From assembly GCA_027924585.1 (NCBI GenBank), contig BSBM01000076.1, positions 1,998,501 through 2,062,500 on the forward strand: a stretch of DNA of 64,000 bases, in the 5' to 3' direction. Source of the DNA: Larix kaempferi. Its lineage: Eukaryota; Streptophyta; Pinopsida; Pinales; Pinaceae. A program made the position numbers and the translations under genes. Below the pieces are notes generated by a model. That model saw nothing but the letters and a program-made list of their open reading frames with translations, did not search any database and was not told the DNA's origin. This document shows, piece after piece, positions 10,860 to 21,167 of the stretch; position 1 is the first letter of the stretch; each line of letters opens with the position of its first letter.

Positions 10860-10877
10860 TCCCCAGTATGGTCGCCA
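10860..10877 (-). other. Primer binding site of the Tat element
   Basis: On the minus strand TGGCGACCATACTGGGGA starts four bases after the LTR end. It has the TGGCGAC...TGGGGA form that I associate with Tat/Ogre elements; the priming tRNA needs to be checked against tRNA 3' ends. Confidence 0.7.
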
Positions 10878-11415
10878 GATTTGTTATCGGACAATCCACT
10901 CGAGCGGACGCGAGCTGGATCTCCCTAGCTCAAAGTGAGTCTAGAACAAATAGAACAGACTACTAATGCATTTCCTAGATCTACTTAAGGATCGAGTATT
11001 AGATGTCTTACCTTTCACTGCACAATCCTTTCTCCTGAATGTTGCTCTACATCTTACGGTCGTCAGATCCAAGCTGCAAGACCTGTCAAGACAAGAAACA
11101 AGAGAAACCAGTAAAATACATCTATACAATAAGAGATCTAAGTAAACAGTTAAGCAGGTAAACTACTCAATATCATTACACACATGAACAACATTGGTGG
11201 AAAACATTTGTATTACTGCAAATAGAGGAGTACATAATAGAGATATAGAACCACAACCAAGGCTTAACGCTGTAGCCCTTCTTCGACAAAGCCGATTGCC
11301 ATATCCTTCCAAGGAAGTACGAGTTCTCCAATAGGTGAGTGGAGATGTTCTAAAAGTGATTTCACCAGCATGTAGATACCATAGCCTTCCTCCCTTTGGG
11401 ATGGGAGTGAGCTTC

Positions 11416-11424
11416 ATTTATATA
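11416..11424 (-). promoter_or_regulatory. TATA box in the Tat LTR
   Basis: TATATAAAT on the minus strand, inside the LTR and upstream of the PBS, in the place and orientation expected for the U3 promoter of the genomic RNA. Transcription would start about 30 bp further on, near 11385. Confidence 0.65.
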
Positions 11425-11628
11425 GGACTAAATGGATAGGGTATGGATAGGATAGGCTGAGAGATGGTAGGAGAGGCTTAAGGGATCTATCTAAAGGTTT
11501 AGGAACCGAGTGCCAACTCTTCCAAGAGGTCAGGGATAGGGTCCCAAGTCAGCAAGCTTCGAGATGGACCTCTAAGGAGCTATTTTTGCCATCTAACTGA
11601 CTTCGTCGCACCCTGTAATGGAGCAAGG

Positions 11629-11640
11629 TGCGACGTCGCA
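11629..11640. promoter_or_regulatory. 12-bp palindrome TGCGACGTCGCA in the LTR U3
   Basis: A perfect palindrome with a GACGTC core, also found in the leader at 10493-10504, with a near copy (TGCGAC, 3 bases, GTCGCA) at 10523-10537. GACGTC cores are known plant bZIP targets; regulation here is inferred. Confidence 0.45.
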
Positions 11641-12862
11641 TGTTGCTAGTGTGCAGCCTGCGACAACCCCTCAAAACTTAGCACAATTGGGTACAAATCC
11701 TCCCAGGATGATTACTTAGTCCAAGTATCTTTAGGGGTGTATACACTGAATCTCATGATGAGTAGATTTTGGGTGTAACATCTACCTATTTGTATAACAA
11801 GGTGGTCCTTGTCGTGTCAATTATTTCCTGTATATCATGACCAATGGAATTGTGTTGATTGATAAGAGCATAGTTAGGTTGTGCTTGTGATAACCTTAGT
11901 AAGGGATGAGACCTTGAGGTGCTTGCAGCTCTGTGCTTGATCTCGCTAGTTTGACAAACCTGGTTCCTTAACTCACTCTTGTAACTTGTAAAGCCTAGCA
12001 GAGCATAGGATTGGCTTATGTTTGAATCCTTGGTGACTGTTTGTGGCTTGTGCGTGGCCTGTGTTTGAGTTCCTTTGGGGACTGGTTGTAGCCTATGCTT
12101 GGCTTGTGTTTGAGTCCAATGGTAGAAAACTGAGATGAAATGTTAGCTGATTATAAATTGTTAACTACTATTATTTGGTAACGTTGTAAGCTGATTGTAA
12201 CTTGTTAACAATTGTTAATTGGGGTTATCTGGTATGAATTATTTGTATTTATCTAATGCTATGACTTATAAGTGATGCAGAGAATGAGATTGCAATATAA
12301 AGTTTTTTTTGTAGAAAACATAATTGCAATTTCAGATTTGAATTTCATAACGAATGTTACTAATGATTGGTTGATTATAGATGTTGTCAAGAGGACACAT
12401 TGCAGGAAGGATATGTGTTAATGCTCGACAAAATCCAAACAACATGAGAAGAGTCTCATGGTTGTAAGATCTGACTAAGTATAGTTCAGAAGTGGGAAAT
12501 TTTTGAAAACCTCACGACGAAACTAATGGTTAACAACTGTTGTGAATTTTTCAGGGAGGACATATTTAATGTATGTAGTCTTGCACATAGCAGTAAATGG
12601 AAGCCATGATAAAGATGATGTAGTATTTCTTGTAGGACAGAGACAACACGAGGAGAGCCTCATGGTTGAAAAAACTATGATTTTGTAAAGGGTGGATTTG
12701 AAGTTGAGAATTGAAATTTTGGTTATCAATCTCACAGAAACCGTAATGCGTGATAGAGGTGAGATGATAAGACTTGTTCTGAAGATAAAAAATGGTGGCT
12801 ACGGTTGGCAAGCCTAGTGTAGGTTGTGACCTCTTTGCAGGTGATTGGGGTTTGGGTGATCT

Positions 12863-13046
12863 TTCTATGCCCAAACTGAGGAGCACCAAAAAGTGTTGTG
12901 TGTGGCGGGTAATGTGGACCCCAAGTTGGCTGAACTTGATTGAGGATGTTTGGGTAGTATTTCTATGCACACATTGAAGAGCGCCAGAGGGTGTTGTGTG
13001 TGGCAGATAATGTGGATTGGGACCCCAAACTAGCCAAGTTGATTTT
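12863..13046. repeat. 98-bp tandem duplication, two diverged copies
   Basis: Both copies start TTCTATGC (12863 and 12961) and share GTGTTGTGTGTGGC and GACCCCAA further on. Confidence 0.75.
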
Positions 13047-13338
13047 AAATGCCCATGCATCTCGGGAAGCATAAACATTCATAAAGATAAGTACTTGGTT
13101 GTGTCACATACTTATTCTTTTGAGTTGAATATGTGCTTCCGCTATGAAATTAAATTCTGGCTATGGAATGTATTTTCTTGGATGTTTATGATATGCATAA
13201 TTACATAGTTAATAACTGTAGATAACAGCTGAAATAGCCCTGAAATGACATAGTTGCTCAGAAAATGTTTTTACATTGAAATTTTTTACCTTTTTCCTTG
13301 GAAAGACACATGAGCTGCATTTCCAGTCGACACATAAT

Positions 13339-13432
13339 ACACCGAAAGGGAATGGACGCATTCTTGGAGTTGTGTTTTGGTTGCTAACATGGAACACACC
13401 GAAAAGGAATGGACACATTCCTGGAGTTGTGT
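13339..13432. repeat. Two-copy repeat with 57-bp period
   Basis: ACACCGAAARGGAATGGAC followed by ATTCYTGGAGTTGTGT occurs at 13339 and 13396. Confidence 0.75.
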
Positions 13433-13643
13433 CTAGACAAGCAGTTAGGTAGTCAACCAAGTGTTGAGAAGTAGGTTGGAAAATTTAAAATGTTTTCAGT
13501 GTCATGATAACACATTATGGTAAATGTACTTTAAAAAAATGATGATATGATTTTAATCATGATACTGATGAGCTTTTCTAGCTACTGTGTACCCAATAGG
13601 TACAAAACAAAGTTGGGTGCTTACTAATCAAAGCTCAAAGGAG

Positions 13644-13863
13644 ATGCAAGTCGAGCACTTGCATGTTAAAGAAAGAAAGAAGATGAAGATGCAAGTCAAG
13701 CACTTGCATGTTAAAGAATGAAGAGGATGGAGATGCAAGTCGAGCACTTGCATGTTAAAGAGAGAAGATGAAAACTATGCAAGTCGAGCACTTGCATGAT
13801 TAAGAGAGAAGAAAAATACTATGCAAGTTGATCACTTGCATACTAAAGAAAGAGACCAAGGAG
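13644..13863. repeat. Minisatellite of five 44-45-bp units, each with an 8-bp inverted repeat
   Basis: Units start at 13644, 13689, 13733, 13777 and 13821. Each opens with ATGCAAGT, five bases, ACTTGCAT, a perfect hairpin stem in all five (the loop varies), followed by a purine-rich spacer. The pairing arms are preserved while loop and spacer drift. Confidence 0.9.
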
Positions 13864-14505
13864 CAAAAGAAGCCACGGTTGTGGTGGAGCTTTAGACTGA
13901 AACAAAGAGTAAGAGGGGGAAAAACTCTTACTCTTATCCATTTATTTATATTTTACTTTCTAGAAAGAAAAAGTTGGTTGAAATGCATATTACAACAAGA
14001 AATGTTGTGTTTATTTTTACTTTAAACAGAGCATGCTGAAATAACTATTTTTCTTTAAAAGAACCGAAGATGATTAGAGTCACCTATATGCATAGGCTTA
14101 GTTAAGCATGAAATGCATCATGGTGTTTTGAGCAAGGAATGGTACAGTTGGTCAATTAATAAATAAGGATGGTCTAATTTTTAATATGCTGGCCTAATGA
14201 ATTCGTGGTGATTGATTGCCGAGGGAAACTTTAGTTTGGAAGTTGGTTTCTACTGTCTTAAAAAGTTAAAGAGGAGTGGGACGAACTCCTGTTTTCTTCA
14301 GTAGAAAAAAAATATTTTTTAGAGTGTGGACATGCACACAAGTGAAAGATGGAAGCTGATCAAACACTCTTTCGTCTTGTTAAATAATTACTCCAAGCCA
14401 TGAAAGAAGTGATGCGGGTGGAATACCCATATCTGTTTTGAAATTTTGCAATGCAAAATGTTGCATGTTTTGTTTACATATGAACATCGAGGATGATGTT
14501 AAACT

Positions 14506-14519
14506 AAGGGGGAGGGGAA
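14506..14519 (+). other. Polypurine tract before an LTR
   Basis: AAGGGGGAGGGGAA lies immediately before TGTAACACCC, the normal arrangement at the junction of internal region and 3' LTR in plant gypsy elements. Confidence 0.7.
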
Positions 14520-15599
14520 TGTAACACCCTCGCTTTTAAATCCCAGTTTTATTGGTACATGTAATCATTAAGTTAAATGGCATGAAGGGTCGAGACATAG
14601 TCATATGTACATGAACAATTATAATCAATAAAAACATATAGTTCACTGCATCTGAGGCATGACCACTGAAAGAGTATGGGGGACCAATGAATTCACCAGT
14701 GAGAGAGTAAAGGGGGTTGTGAACAGTCCTAATGGGTTAATCACATGACCCTGGTTTAAATAAAATCCAAAAAGTACCTTTATGATGTTTAAGTCTTGAA
14801 CCTCTTCTATTAATCCTTAAACCTTGTTTATGTCCTAAGTGGGTGCTTAGGTGAAAGTTTTAAATGTTAAAGGTGGTGGGTCTCCATGTGGGTTTTGGTG
14901 ATGCATGCAACGAAACTAATGCATGCATGAGGAAAATTGAACTTGACAATTACAGTTTTTTGCCAAAGTTTTGGAAATTATGCTCTAAAGGGATAAGGAG
15001 GTACGAGCTACCTGTGGAGTTATTTTGAAGGTTGTAAAATTGTAGATGTATGCCATTTCCTACTCATTGCTTGGTAGAGGCTGGGCATCTTCCCTGTTAA
15101 GCAATGACTAGTGATATGGAGAATATCATTTGGACTTTTCTTAGTGGAAATTTTGGGCATTGATGTCATGGTGGCTTGAGGTACTGTTGTGAAGGGTGGA
15201 TCCATGGCCGTGCTAAAGAATTGAAGCTAAGAGAGGGACTGCATTATTTATTATGGAAATGGCTGTAGCCATGTTCTGAGTTTTGTGAATTAAATCCCTG
15301 TTGTTAGTGTGGTTGGGTGAGTGCCCAGTTCCAATTTCTAGAGAAAACTTGAGTGAATTCTCCTGGTGAATTCTTGGTTCCGTCTCAGGGGTGGCATTTG
15401 TGTTGAAAGATTAAGAGCATAGTTTTCCAATGGTTGGGAGGAACATACCTCACATGCAACCAGTTGTCCAACTCAAGTATGTTTTTATTAATTATAATTG
15501 TTCATGTACATATGACTATGTCCCGGCTCTTCAGGCCGTTTAACTTAATAATTACATCATGTACCAATAAAACTGGGATTTAAAATTGAGGGTGTTACA
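14520..15599 (+). repeat. LTR-like block with about 118-bp terminal inverted repeats
   Basis: The left end starts TGTAACACCCTC and follows a polypurine tract. The right end, read on the minus strand, starts with the same TGTAACACCCTC and matches the left end for about 118 bp (14520-14637 against 15482-15599) with roughly nine substitutions and one 3-bp indel. The 845 bp between are not palindromic and have no ORF. Flanks show no clear target duplication. Either two LTR starts of one family face each other after rearrangement, or the block is a foldback-type element. Confidence 0.65.
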
Positions 15600-16574
15600 T
15601 CCAAATAGTCTTTAAAAGCTTCATTATTAAACCAAGACTCCAAAGTAACTTCAAGATCTTGACCACCCCCAGTGAATTGAATATCACTAACCCGAATAAC
15701 ATAATCTCACATCTTCTTCATATATAAGAGCAAGCAATAAAAAGATGATCAATAAGTCCATATGTAATGGAAATGAATACACTATCTATGCATGAACAAT
15801 ATGACCAATACTTGAGATATTTAAGTTATTAACCATATAGGGCATCCTCCAAATTTGTTTTTTTCAATAAGTCCATATATAATGGGAATAAATATGATGT
15901 AATGTTATTGGTTATCTCAAAGTGACCATGAAGAAAACATAATGTGTCAAACATTTATAATATATATTATAAATTTATAATTTTAAATATATTTTATAAT
16001 ATTAAATATATAATTGGTATTATGATCATAATGCTAATTAATAATTGTTCTTAATAGTGCAAAGAGAAGAGATATTGTAGAAAAATGCCCTGTGTTAATC
16101 AATAATTATTAACTTTAAATTGAATTAAATTTAATTAATGAAACAAATAATTTAAATTTAGTTATGTGTAAGTGATAGAAACATATTTAAAATTAATGTG
16201 TGTGCAATAGATAATTCAAAATACAGTTGAAATATACAAATATCATAAGTACAATCATAAATATTATATGTATGCAATCCCCATAAGTTATGTAAAAACT
16301 TGCAAAACCATTAAATGTCCTCATAAACTTTGGACGTGGAAGTGCATGGATTTTTCCATCTTGTGACATTTTTGTATGATTTTTTTCCATCTTGAAACAT
16401 TATTTCATAAGTTGTAAAACATAATAATTCTGATTTCAAACATTATCACATAAGTTATATTGATGTTTATTAAACAAAATGCAAACCAAAGCTCTTTGGA
16501 TGACATATTTGGGACATACACTTACATTCGAAATGACTTTCCCCTTTTTATTCTCAAAATACATTACTTTCCAC
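15600..16574. other. AT-rich DNA without recognised features
   Basis: No coding region or clear repeat seen on either strand. Confidence 0.6.
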
Positions 16575-17245
16575 AAGATTATTTGATTTTAAAATGACTT
16601 TTCAATTGATGTTGTAGAATTTCAATTCAATCCAATTATTGTAAGGGAATAATCAGTTGATCACAGCAAATTAAATGCCATTGTTTTGATTTGAACATCA
16701 CTAAATTAATAAAGGTTGCAAATCCTTTTTAACATGATTCTTTGATTGTAAAATGACTTTTCACTTGATGTCCTAAAATTTCAATTCAATCCAATTATTG
16801 TAAAGGAATAATCAACTAATAACAAAAATTTAAATGCGCTTGTGTTGATTGAACATCACTAAATTAATAAAGGTTTTGCAAATCCTTTTCACATATTTTT
16901 ATGCTATATTTTTTTTATTAAAGTTTGATGTCATAAAATTTCAATTCAATCCAATTATTGTAAATGAATAATCAACTAATAACAAAAAGTTAAATGCCCT
17001 TGTTTTGATTGAACATCACTATATTAATAAAGGTTTTGAAAATCCTTTTCACATATTTTATGCTATATTTTTTTATTAGAGTTTGATGTCGTAAAATTTC
17101 AATTCAATCCAATTATTGTAAAGGTATAATCAACTAATAACAAAAAGTTAAATGCCCTTGTTTTGATTGAACATCACTAAATTAATAAAGGTTTTGCAAA
17201 TCCTTTTCACATATTTTTTATGCTATATTTTTTTATTAGAGTTTA
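16575..17245. repeat. Satellite-like array, about four copies of a 160-bp unit
   Basis: The anchor TTCAATTCAATCCAATTATT occurs at 16620, 16780, 16940 and 17099, giving periods of 160, 160 and 159 bp. Shared blocks include GAACATCACT and TTAATAAAGGTT. The last three copies are closest. The length is near the plant nucleosome repeat. Confidence 0.9.
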
Positions 17246-18639
17246 AGCAATGATGTCTTTATTCATATGAGAAAGACTTCAATATGAGAGATGACTCACA
17301 AACAAATTAAGACATATTTCTTCATGTTTTGTTTTGATAGCATCAACTTACTCTAAATGGATGCAATGACTATTGGGAAGTATCTCTTGTGTCTTGGAGT
17401 GCAAAGTTTTAGTCTGACTTGATAAATATATTCAATGTATACACTTATACATTCTGCAAATGAAAGAAGATAATTAACAGTATCATTCACATTGGAGTTG
17501 TTGTAATAATTATGATAAATTGGTTAAACTCTAGGAACCATGGTTTAACGAAGAGACGATATGTACCCCAAAACCATGTTCTTTCTTCCAAAATATTTCT
17601 ACAATTTTATAGGTTGATAAAAAAATTAACGATGAAGCCTTTGAGAAAAAAACATTCCAACGATGAAAAACTTTGAGATTTAACTTTCAAGCTAAATTTG
17701 AATGTACACTCTCCATCTTAATTATTTTTGAGATAAAAGAAAGGGAATATGGCTCTAGAAAATTAATAGAACTTCTTCATAATGGAAAATTTGTTAGGAC
17801 TCCCTTGTGATGCTTTGTAGTATGTATGTGAATAAATATGCCTTTATATTGTGCATAAAACCTTCATTAATTGGTTCATGAATTTCATAATTAAAAAAGA
17901 GAGTGTTTATGATCATATGTACTTTATGACTTCATTAAACCTAAAAAATGATGTAAAAAATAATTGGCACATGTAACCTTTGTCTTAAAAAAATTGAAAG
18001 CCATATTCTTAGAATACGCATCTAAGTGTTCACATAACCTATTGTTAAGGGGTTCTTTCTTAGAGCTTTTTCTCCCATTTTCTCATATTTCATGAATTGA
18101 AGGCTTATGGTAAGTTTTTATTCATCCAAATTGACTAAAGTTTCACAAGTTCAATTTGGTTTCCAATCTAATAGTATACTCACTGCCTGATTTGGCATGG
18201 ACTAGTTTAAATTTAAAAATATTTTACATAACAGTCTTTAGAAAAAATGTCTTTATTATTCTCACATTGAATGAAAAAGGAACATCAGAGAAACAAAACA
18301 TATTAATATGACACCCAATTAAGATAGTCGCATTGGCTTGAGAGTGATCCATTACCAATGTTGCATTTCTAATTTCATTTATTCGTATCCATAATTCCAT
18401 TACAATGCGGTGTACCATCAACTCATTTTTTTTCAAAACCTTAGCCAGTGTTCTAGTGATCTTTAGTCGAAGATGCACATTATTCTTTATATCATTCCAT
18501 CCATCCTTCAAAATTTTATCAACAAATATCTGCTTTATTATGAAATCACAAAAACATGTTTGATAAGCAAATCTAAATGTAAATAAGTTCAACTATATAT
18601 CATAAGAATTTGAGTTTGGCATCATGCGTATCACTTTTT
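17246..18639. other. AT-rich DNA without recognised genes
   Basis: A 122-codon open frame on the minus strand (18224-18592) has no motif that I recognise and AT-driven composition; not called as a gene. Confidence 0.5.
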
Positions 18640-19880
18640 TTTTCTAGTTTAAACATTTCTATGAAAACATTTCATCATAGTAGTATTTCTTATGCAATGC
18701 CTTAGCGGTGACAAATTAACATATAGCTAATGTATTGTTTCATGTGCATATACATATTGATTTTGAGGAAAAACAACCATGGCATTCCTAAGAGGTTGTC
18801 CAATCTAGACTTCAAACTAATTATTAGTTTTATCTAAATCTACATTTCACTTTAACTTTTAATCTTTATAAATGGGTGCATACCATTCTTAGCATCATTT
18901 ATTATTTGTTATTTTCATTAAATGAAATCACACTTATTCAAATAAAAAATGAACTTTCAATATGTAGACTTATCATTATTTAACAAACACATCAATTGCT
19001 AAGTCATCATTTCATTGCCATGTTTCATAACATTCTTAATATTATTTATTTAAGAAGTGCAAAGATTACCAAGCTTTAAAAGATCACAGGTCAGTCATAG
19101 TTGCATTATTTGACATTCAAACCATCATATAGTTGATAAGAATTTCATATTCCTATCCCACATTTCAATTTCTTCTTAAGTTTTAGTTTGAAGATTTCCA
19201 TGAAATAATTTCATTATATTAGTATTCCTTATGCAATGCCCCAGAGGTGACAAATTAACGTATAAACAATGCATTGTTTCATATGCATTCAAATATTAAT
19301 TTTGAAGCAAAACTACCATGTCATACCTAACAATGATCTAATCTAGACTTATTTCAAACTAATGATTAGTTTTATCTAAATTTACGTTTCACTTGAATTT
19401 GTCTTTATTAATGGGCACATCCATTCTTGGCATCATCTCTCCTTTGTTATTTTCATTTAAATGAAATCACACTTACTCATTAAAATAATTTCTTTTTTTT
19501 ACTAGGGGAGACAACTAGGGCGGGGCTCATACTTGCATGACACATGGTCGATTCCTGTCTGTTACCACTATACCGCTAGGTGCACCCACGCATCCCCCCA
19601 AAATAGGGCACATGCTAGCCAAGGTTTGAACTTGTGACGTCGCCAGGAGTGCCTTAACAATACACTCCATCACCACTTGGTTTGCACCTCTGTGGGTAAA
19701 TAAAAAATGAATTTTAATAAACAAATCAAGTGCTAACTATCCATTTCATTATCATGTTTTGTAACAAGAAGTGCAAAGCTTACCAAGCTTTGAAAGATAA
19801 GTCAATCATAATTTCATTATTTGAAATTCATAAATTCATACTATCATATGGTTGATAGGAATTTCAAGTCAAAACCACAT
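18640..19880. repeat. Diverged tandem duplication of about 545 bp, second copy carrying a SINE
   Basis: Copy 1 (about 18640-19180) and copy 2 (about 19190-19880) share ordered blocks, for example CTTATGCAATGCC, GGTGACAAATTAAC, TTAGTTTTATCTAAAT and GAAGTGCAAAG. Copy 2 is longer because it holds a SINE of about 206 bp that is absent from copy 1. Confidence 0.8.
19491..19696 (-). mobile_element. tRNA-derived SINE, copy 1
   Basis: On the minus strand a pol III box-B-like AAGTTCAAACCTT (19621-19634 region) is followed by a body that matches the SINE at 32478-32696: TATAGTGGTA, then GGAATC, then GTGTCATGC and AGTATGAG in the same order. The plus strand has a T-rich run at 19491-19500, the A-tail of the minus-strand copy. 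The uninterrupted paralogous copy of the flanking DNA at 18640-19180 shows the block is an insertion. Confidence 0.72.
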
Positions 19881-20255
19881 GCAACAATCAATCACTTGAA
19901 TGTTTCAAGTATTATAGTTAATATGCATAATAAATATATGTTGTCATTAACAACTTATTAATGACATGTGATCCTTGAATCCACATTCGATTACAATATT
20001 TACATCTTAATTTTCATACTTACATTATTCAAGTGACTTTAACCTGGAGACACTCAAAAACACTATTTATAAAAAAAAAGGTTTAATCATAATGTTTTAT
20101 TAAAAATATAAATTATAATTTAATCAAAACATTTAAGATTAGTCTAATCCTCCAAACTACTATTAAATAAAAATAAACCTTATTACTTCCCTTTATAATA
20201 TAGCAATATCAAAATAATGAAAATGATGATTGAAAACCAATTATCCAAAAACTAT

Positions 20256-20352
20256 ATTAATTACAATTTACAAACTCTTACTTTGTATTAATTACACCTT
20301 ACAAACGATTACTTTGTATTAATTATACCTTACAAACTGTTACTTTATATTA
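20256..20352. repeat. Three-copy 31-bp tandem repeat
   Basis: ATTAATTA at 20256, 20287 and 20318, each followed by ...TTACAAAC...TTACTTTRT. Confidence 0.85.
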
Positions 20353-20917
20353 TTCTTTTTTTTAATACTTGGTGCCACACATGGTCAACAAATTTAATGT
20401 TTACAACTAATTTTTTAATTCCTTATGGTACAAATTGTTAACAAAATATTGCCTATACCATTAATTTATCACCCAAAAATATACATGCTACTCGCTTTTA
20501 TTATGAAAACATTTAGGAACATGGAATAATACTCAATACTTAGATAAATAAATTATCAATACTCAAGTGAAAGAATTGAAATCACATGATTATTATTCGA
20601 ACAAAAAATAAAGAATGTAAAAAAGGGATTACTTATAACAATGATAAAATAAATACTACTTTCTTGAGATCATCCATTCTATTAATTAATAATGTGAGAC
20701 ATAATCAAGTTTTAATGTCCTTTCTTTTATTACTATTAAATTTATGAATGCTTTTCATATTTTACCTATGTAACATGACTAATATTTTTGAAGGTAGCGG
20801 AGGGCATTAGAGTAAGACTAACATTTAAAATAATTGAAATTGATAACAACCCTAACATGTTCCAAACATATTAAATAAACAATCAATTATGCAACTTGCC
20901 AACAATATAAACCATTT
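20353..20917. other. AT-rich DNA, nothing recognised
   Basis: No ORF or repeat that can be supported. Confidence 0.5.
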
Positions 20918-21167
20918 TCTTTATATACATTGCTATAACAATGATGGCACTAGACATGACAGAAAGAAACAACCTAAAAGGCCACTCTAAGTATAGATTA
21001 GATCTTCCAATGCATTAGAAATCATACATAAGAGATCATATATCTTTATATACATTGCTACAACGATGGTGGCACTAGACATGACCGAGAGAAACAACCT
21101 AAAAGGCCACTCTAAGCATAGATTAGATCTTCCAATGCATTAGAACTCATACATAAGAGATCATATA
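20918..21167. repeat. 125-bp tandem duplication
   Basis: Two adjacent copies (20918-21042 and 21043-21167) share GGCCACTCTAAG and TAGATTAGATCTTCC with few differences, indicating a fairly recent duplication. Confidence 0.9.

Larger units (their letters stand above)
1..11780 (-). mobile_element. Tat-lineage Ty3/gypsy LTR retrotransposon, 3' end cut off by the left window edge
   Basis: Read on the minus strand the order is 5' LTR (10882-11780), PBS (10860-10877), a leader of about 2 kb, Gag with a proline/glycine-rich N-terminus, zinc knuckle, protease, RT with YLDD, RNase H, integrase with a GPY/F-type C-terminus and no chromodomain, a second archaeal-like RNase H, and then an antisense ORF. 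A second RNase H and an antisense extra ORF are known traits of the plant Tat (Ogre/Retand-related) lineage. No copy of the LTR is seen to the left of the coding region, so the 3' LTR is inferred to lie beyond base 1. The copy is dead: several frameshifts and in-frame stops break gag-pol. The predicted 5-bp target duplication next to the 5' LTR is TCTAC (11781-11785), which cannot be checked here. Confidence 0.88.
10882..11780 (-). repeat. 5' LTR of the Tat element (899 bp)
   Basis: On the minus strand it starts TGTTACACCC and ends CCGATAACA, with short inverted termini TGTTA/TAACA, and is followed after 4 bases by the PBS. A TATA box lies 357 bp from the start. Both ends follow the TG...CA rule. 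No partner LTR is in the window, so identity between LTRs cannot be used for dating. Confidence 0.78.
11781..14519 (+). mobile_element. Noncoding internal remains of a second gypsy-type element
   Basis: No conserved protein domain can be read, but the right end has the sequence style that closes plant gypsy pol genes: CATCGAGGATGATGTT, a purine tract, then an LTR starting TGTAACACCC. The stretch contains three local repeat systems listed separately. Minus-strand open frames near 12566-13078 arise from the internal repeats and show no domain. The left boundary is not visible; it may begin where the Tat LTR ends. Confidence 0.5.

Noticed and set aside
12566-13078. 170-codon minus-strand open frame
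   Set aside because: Built largely on a 98-bp tandem duplication, giving a repeated peptide; no known domain.
13644-13863. CRISPR-like array
   Set aside because: Units are tandem with drifting spacers of similar sequence, in plant DNA, without cas genes; a minisatellite.
18224-18592. 122-codon minus-strand open frame
   Set aside because: AT-driven composition, no motif; could be a transposase remnant but nothing supports that.
19600-19690. Possible tRNA gene on the minus strand
   Set aside because: Only a box-B-like motif is convincing; no cloverleaf could be drawn, and the same body recurs at 32478, so it is a SINE.
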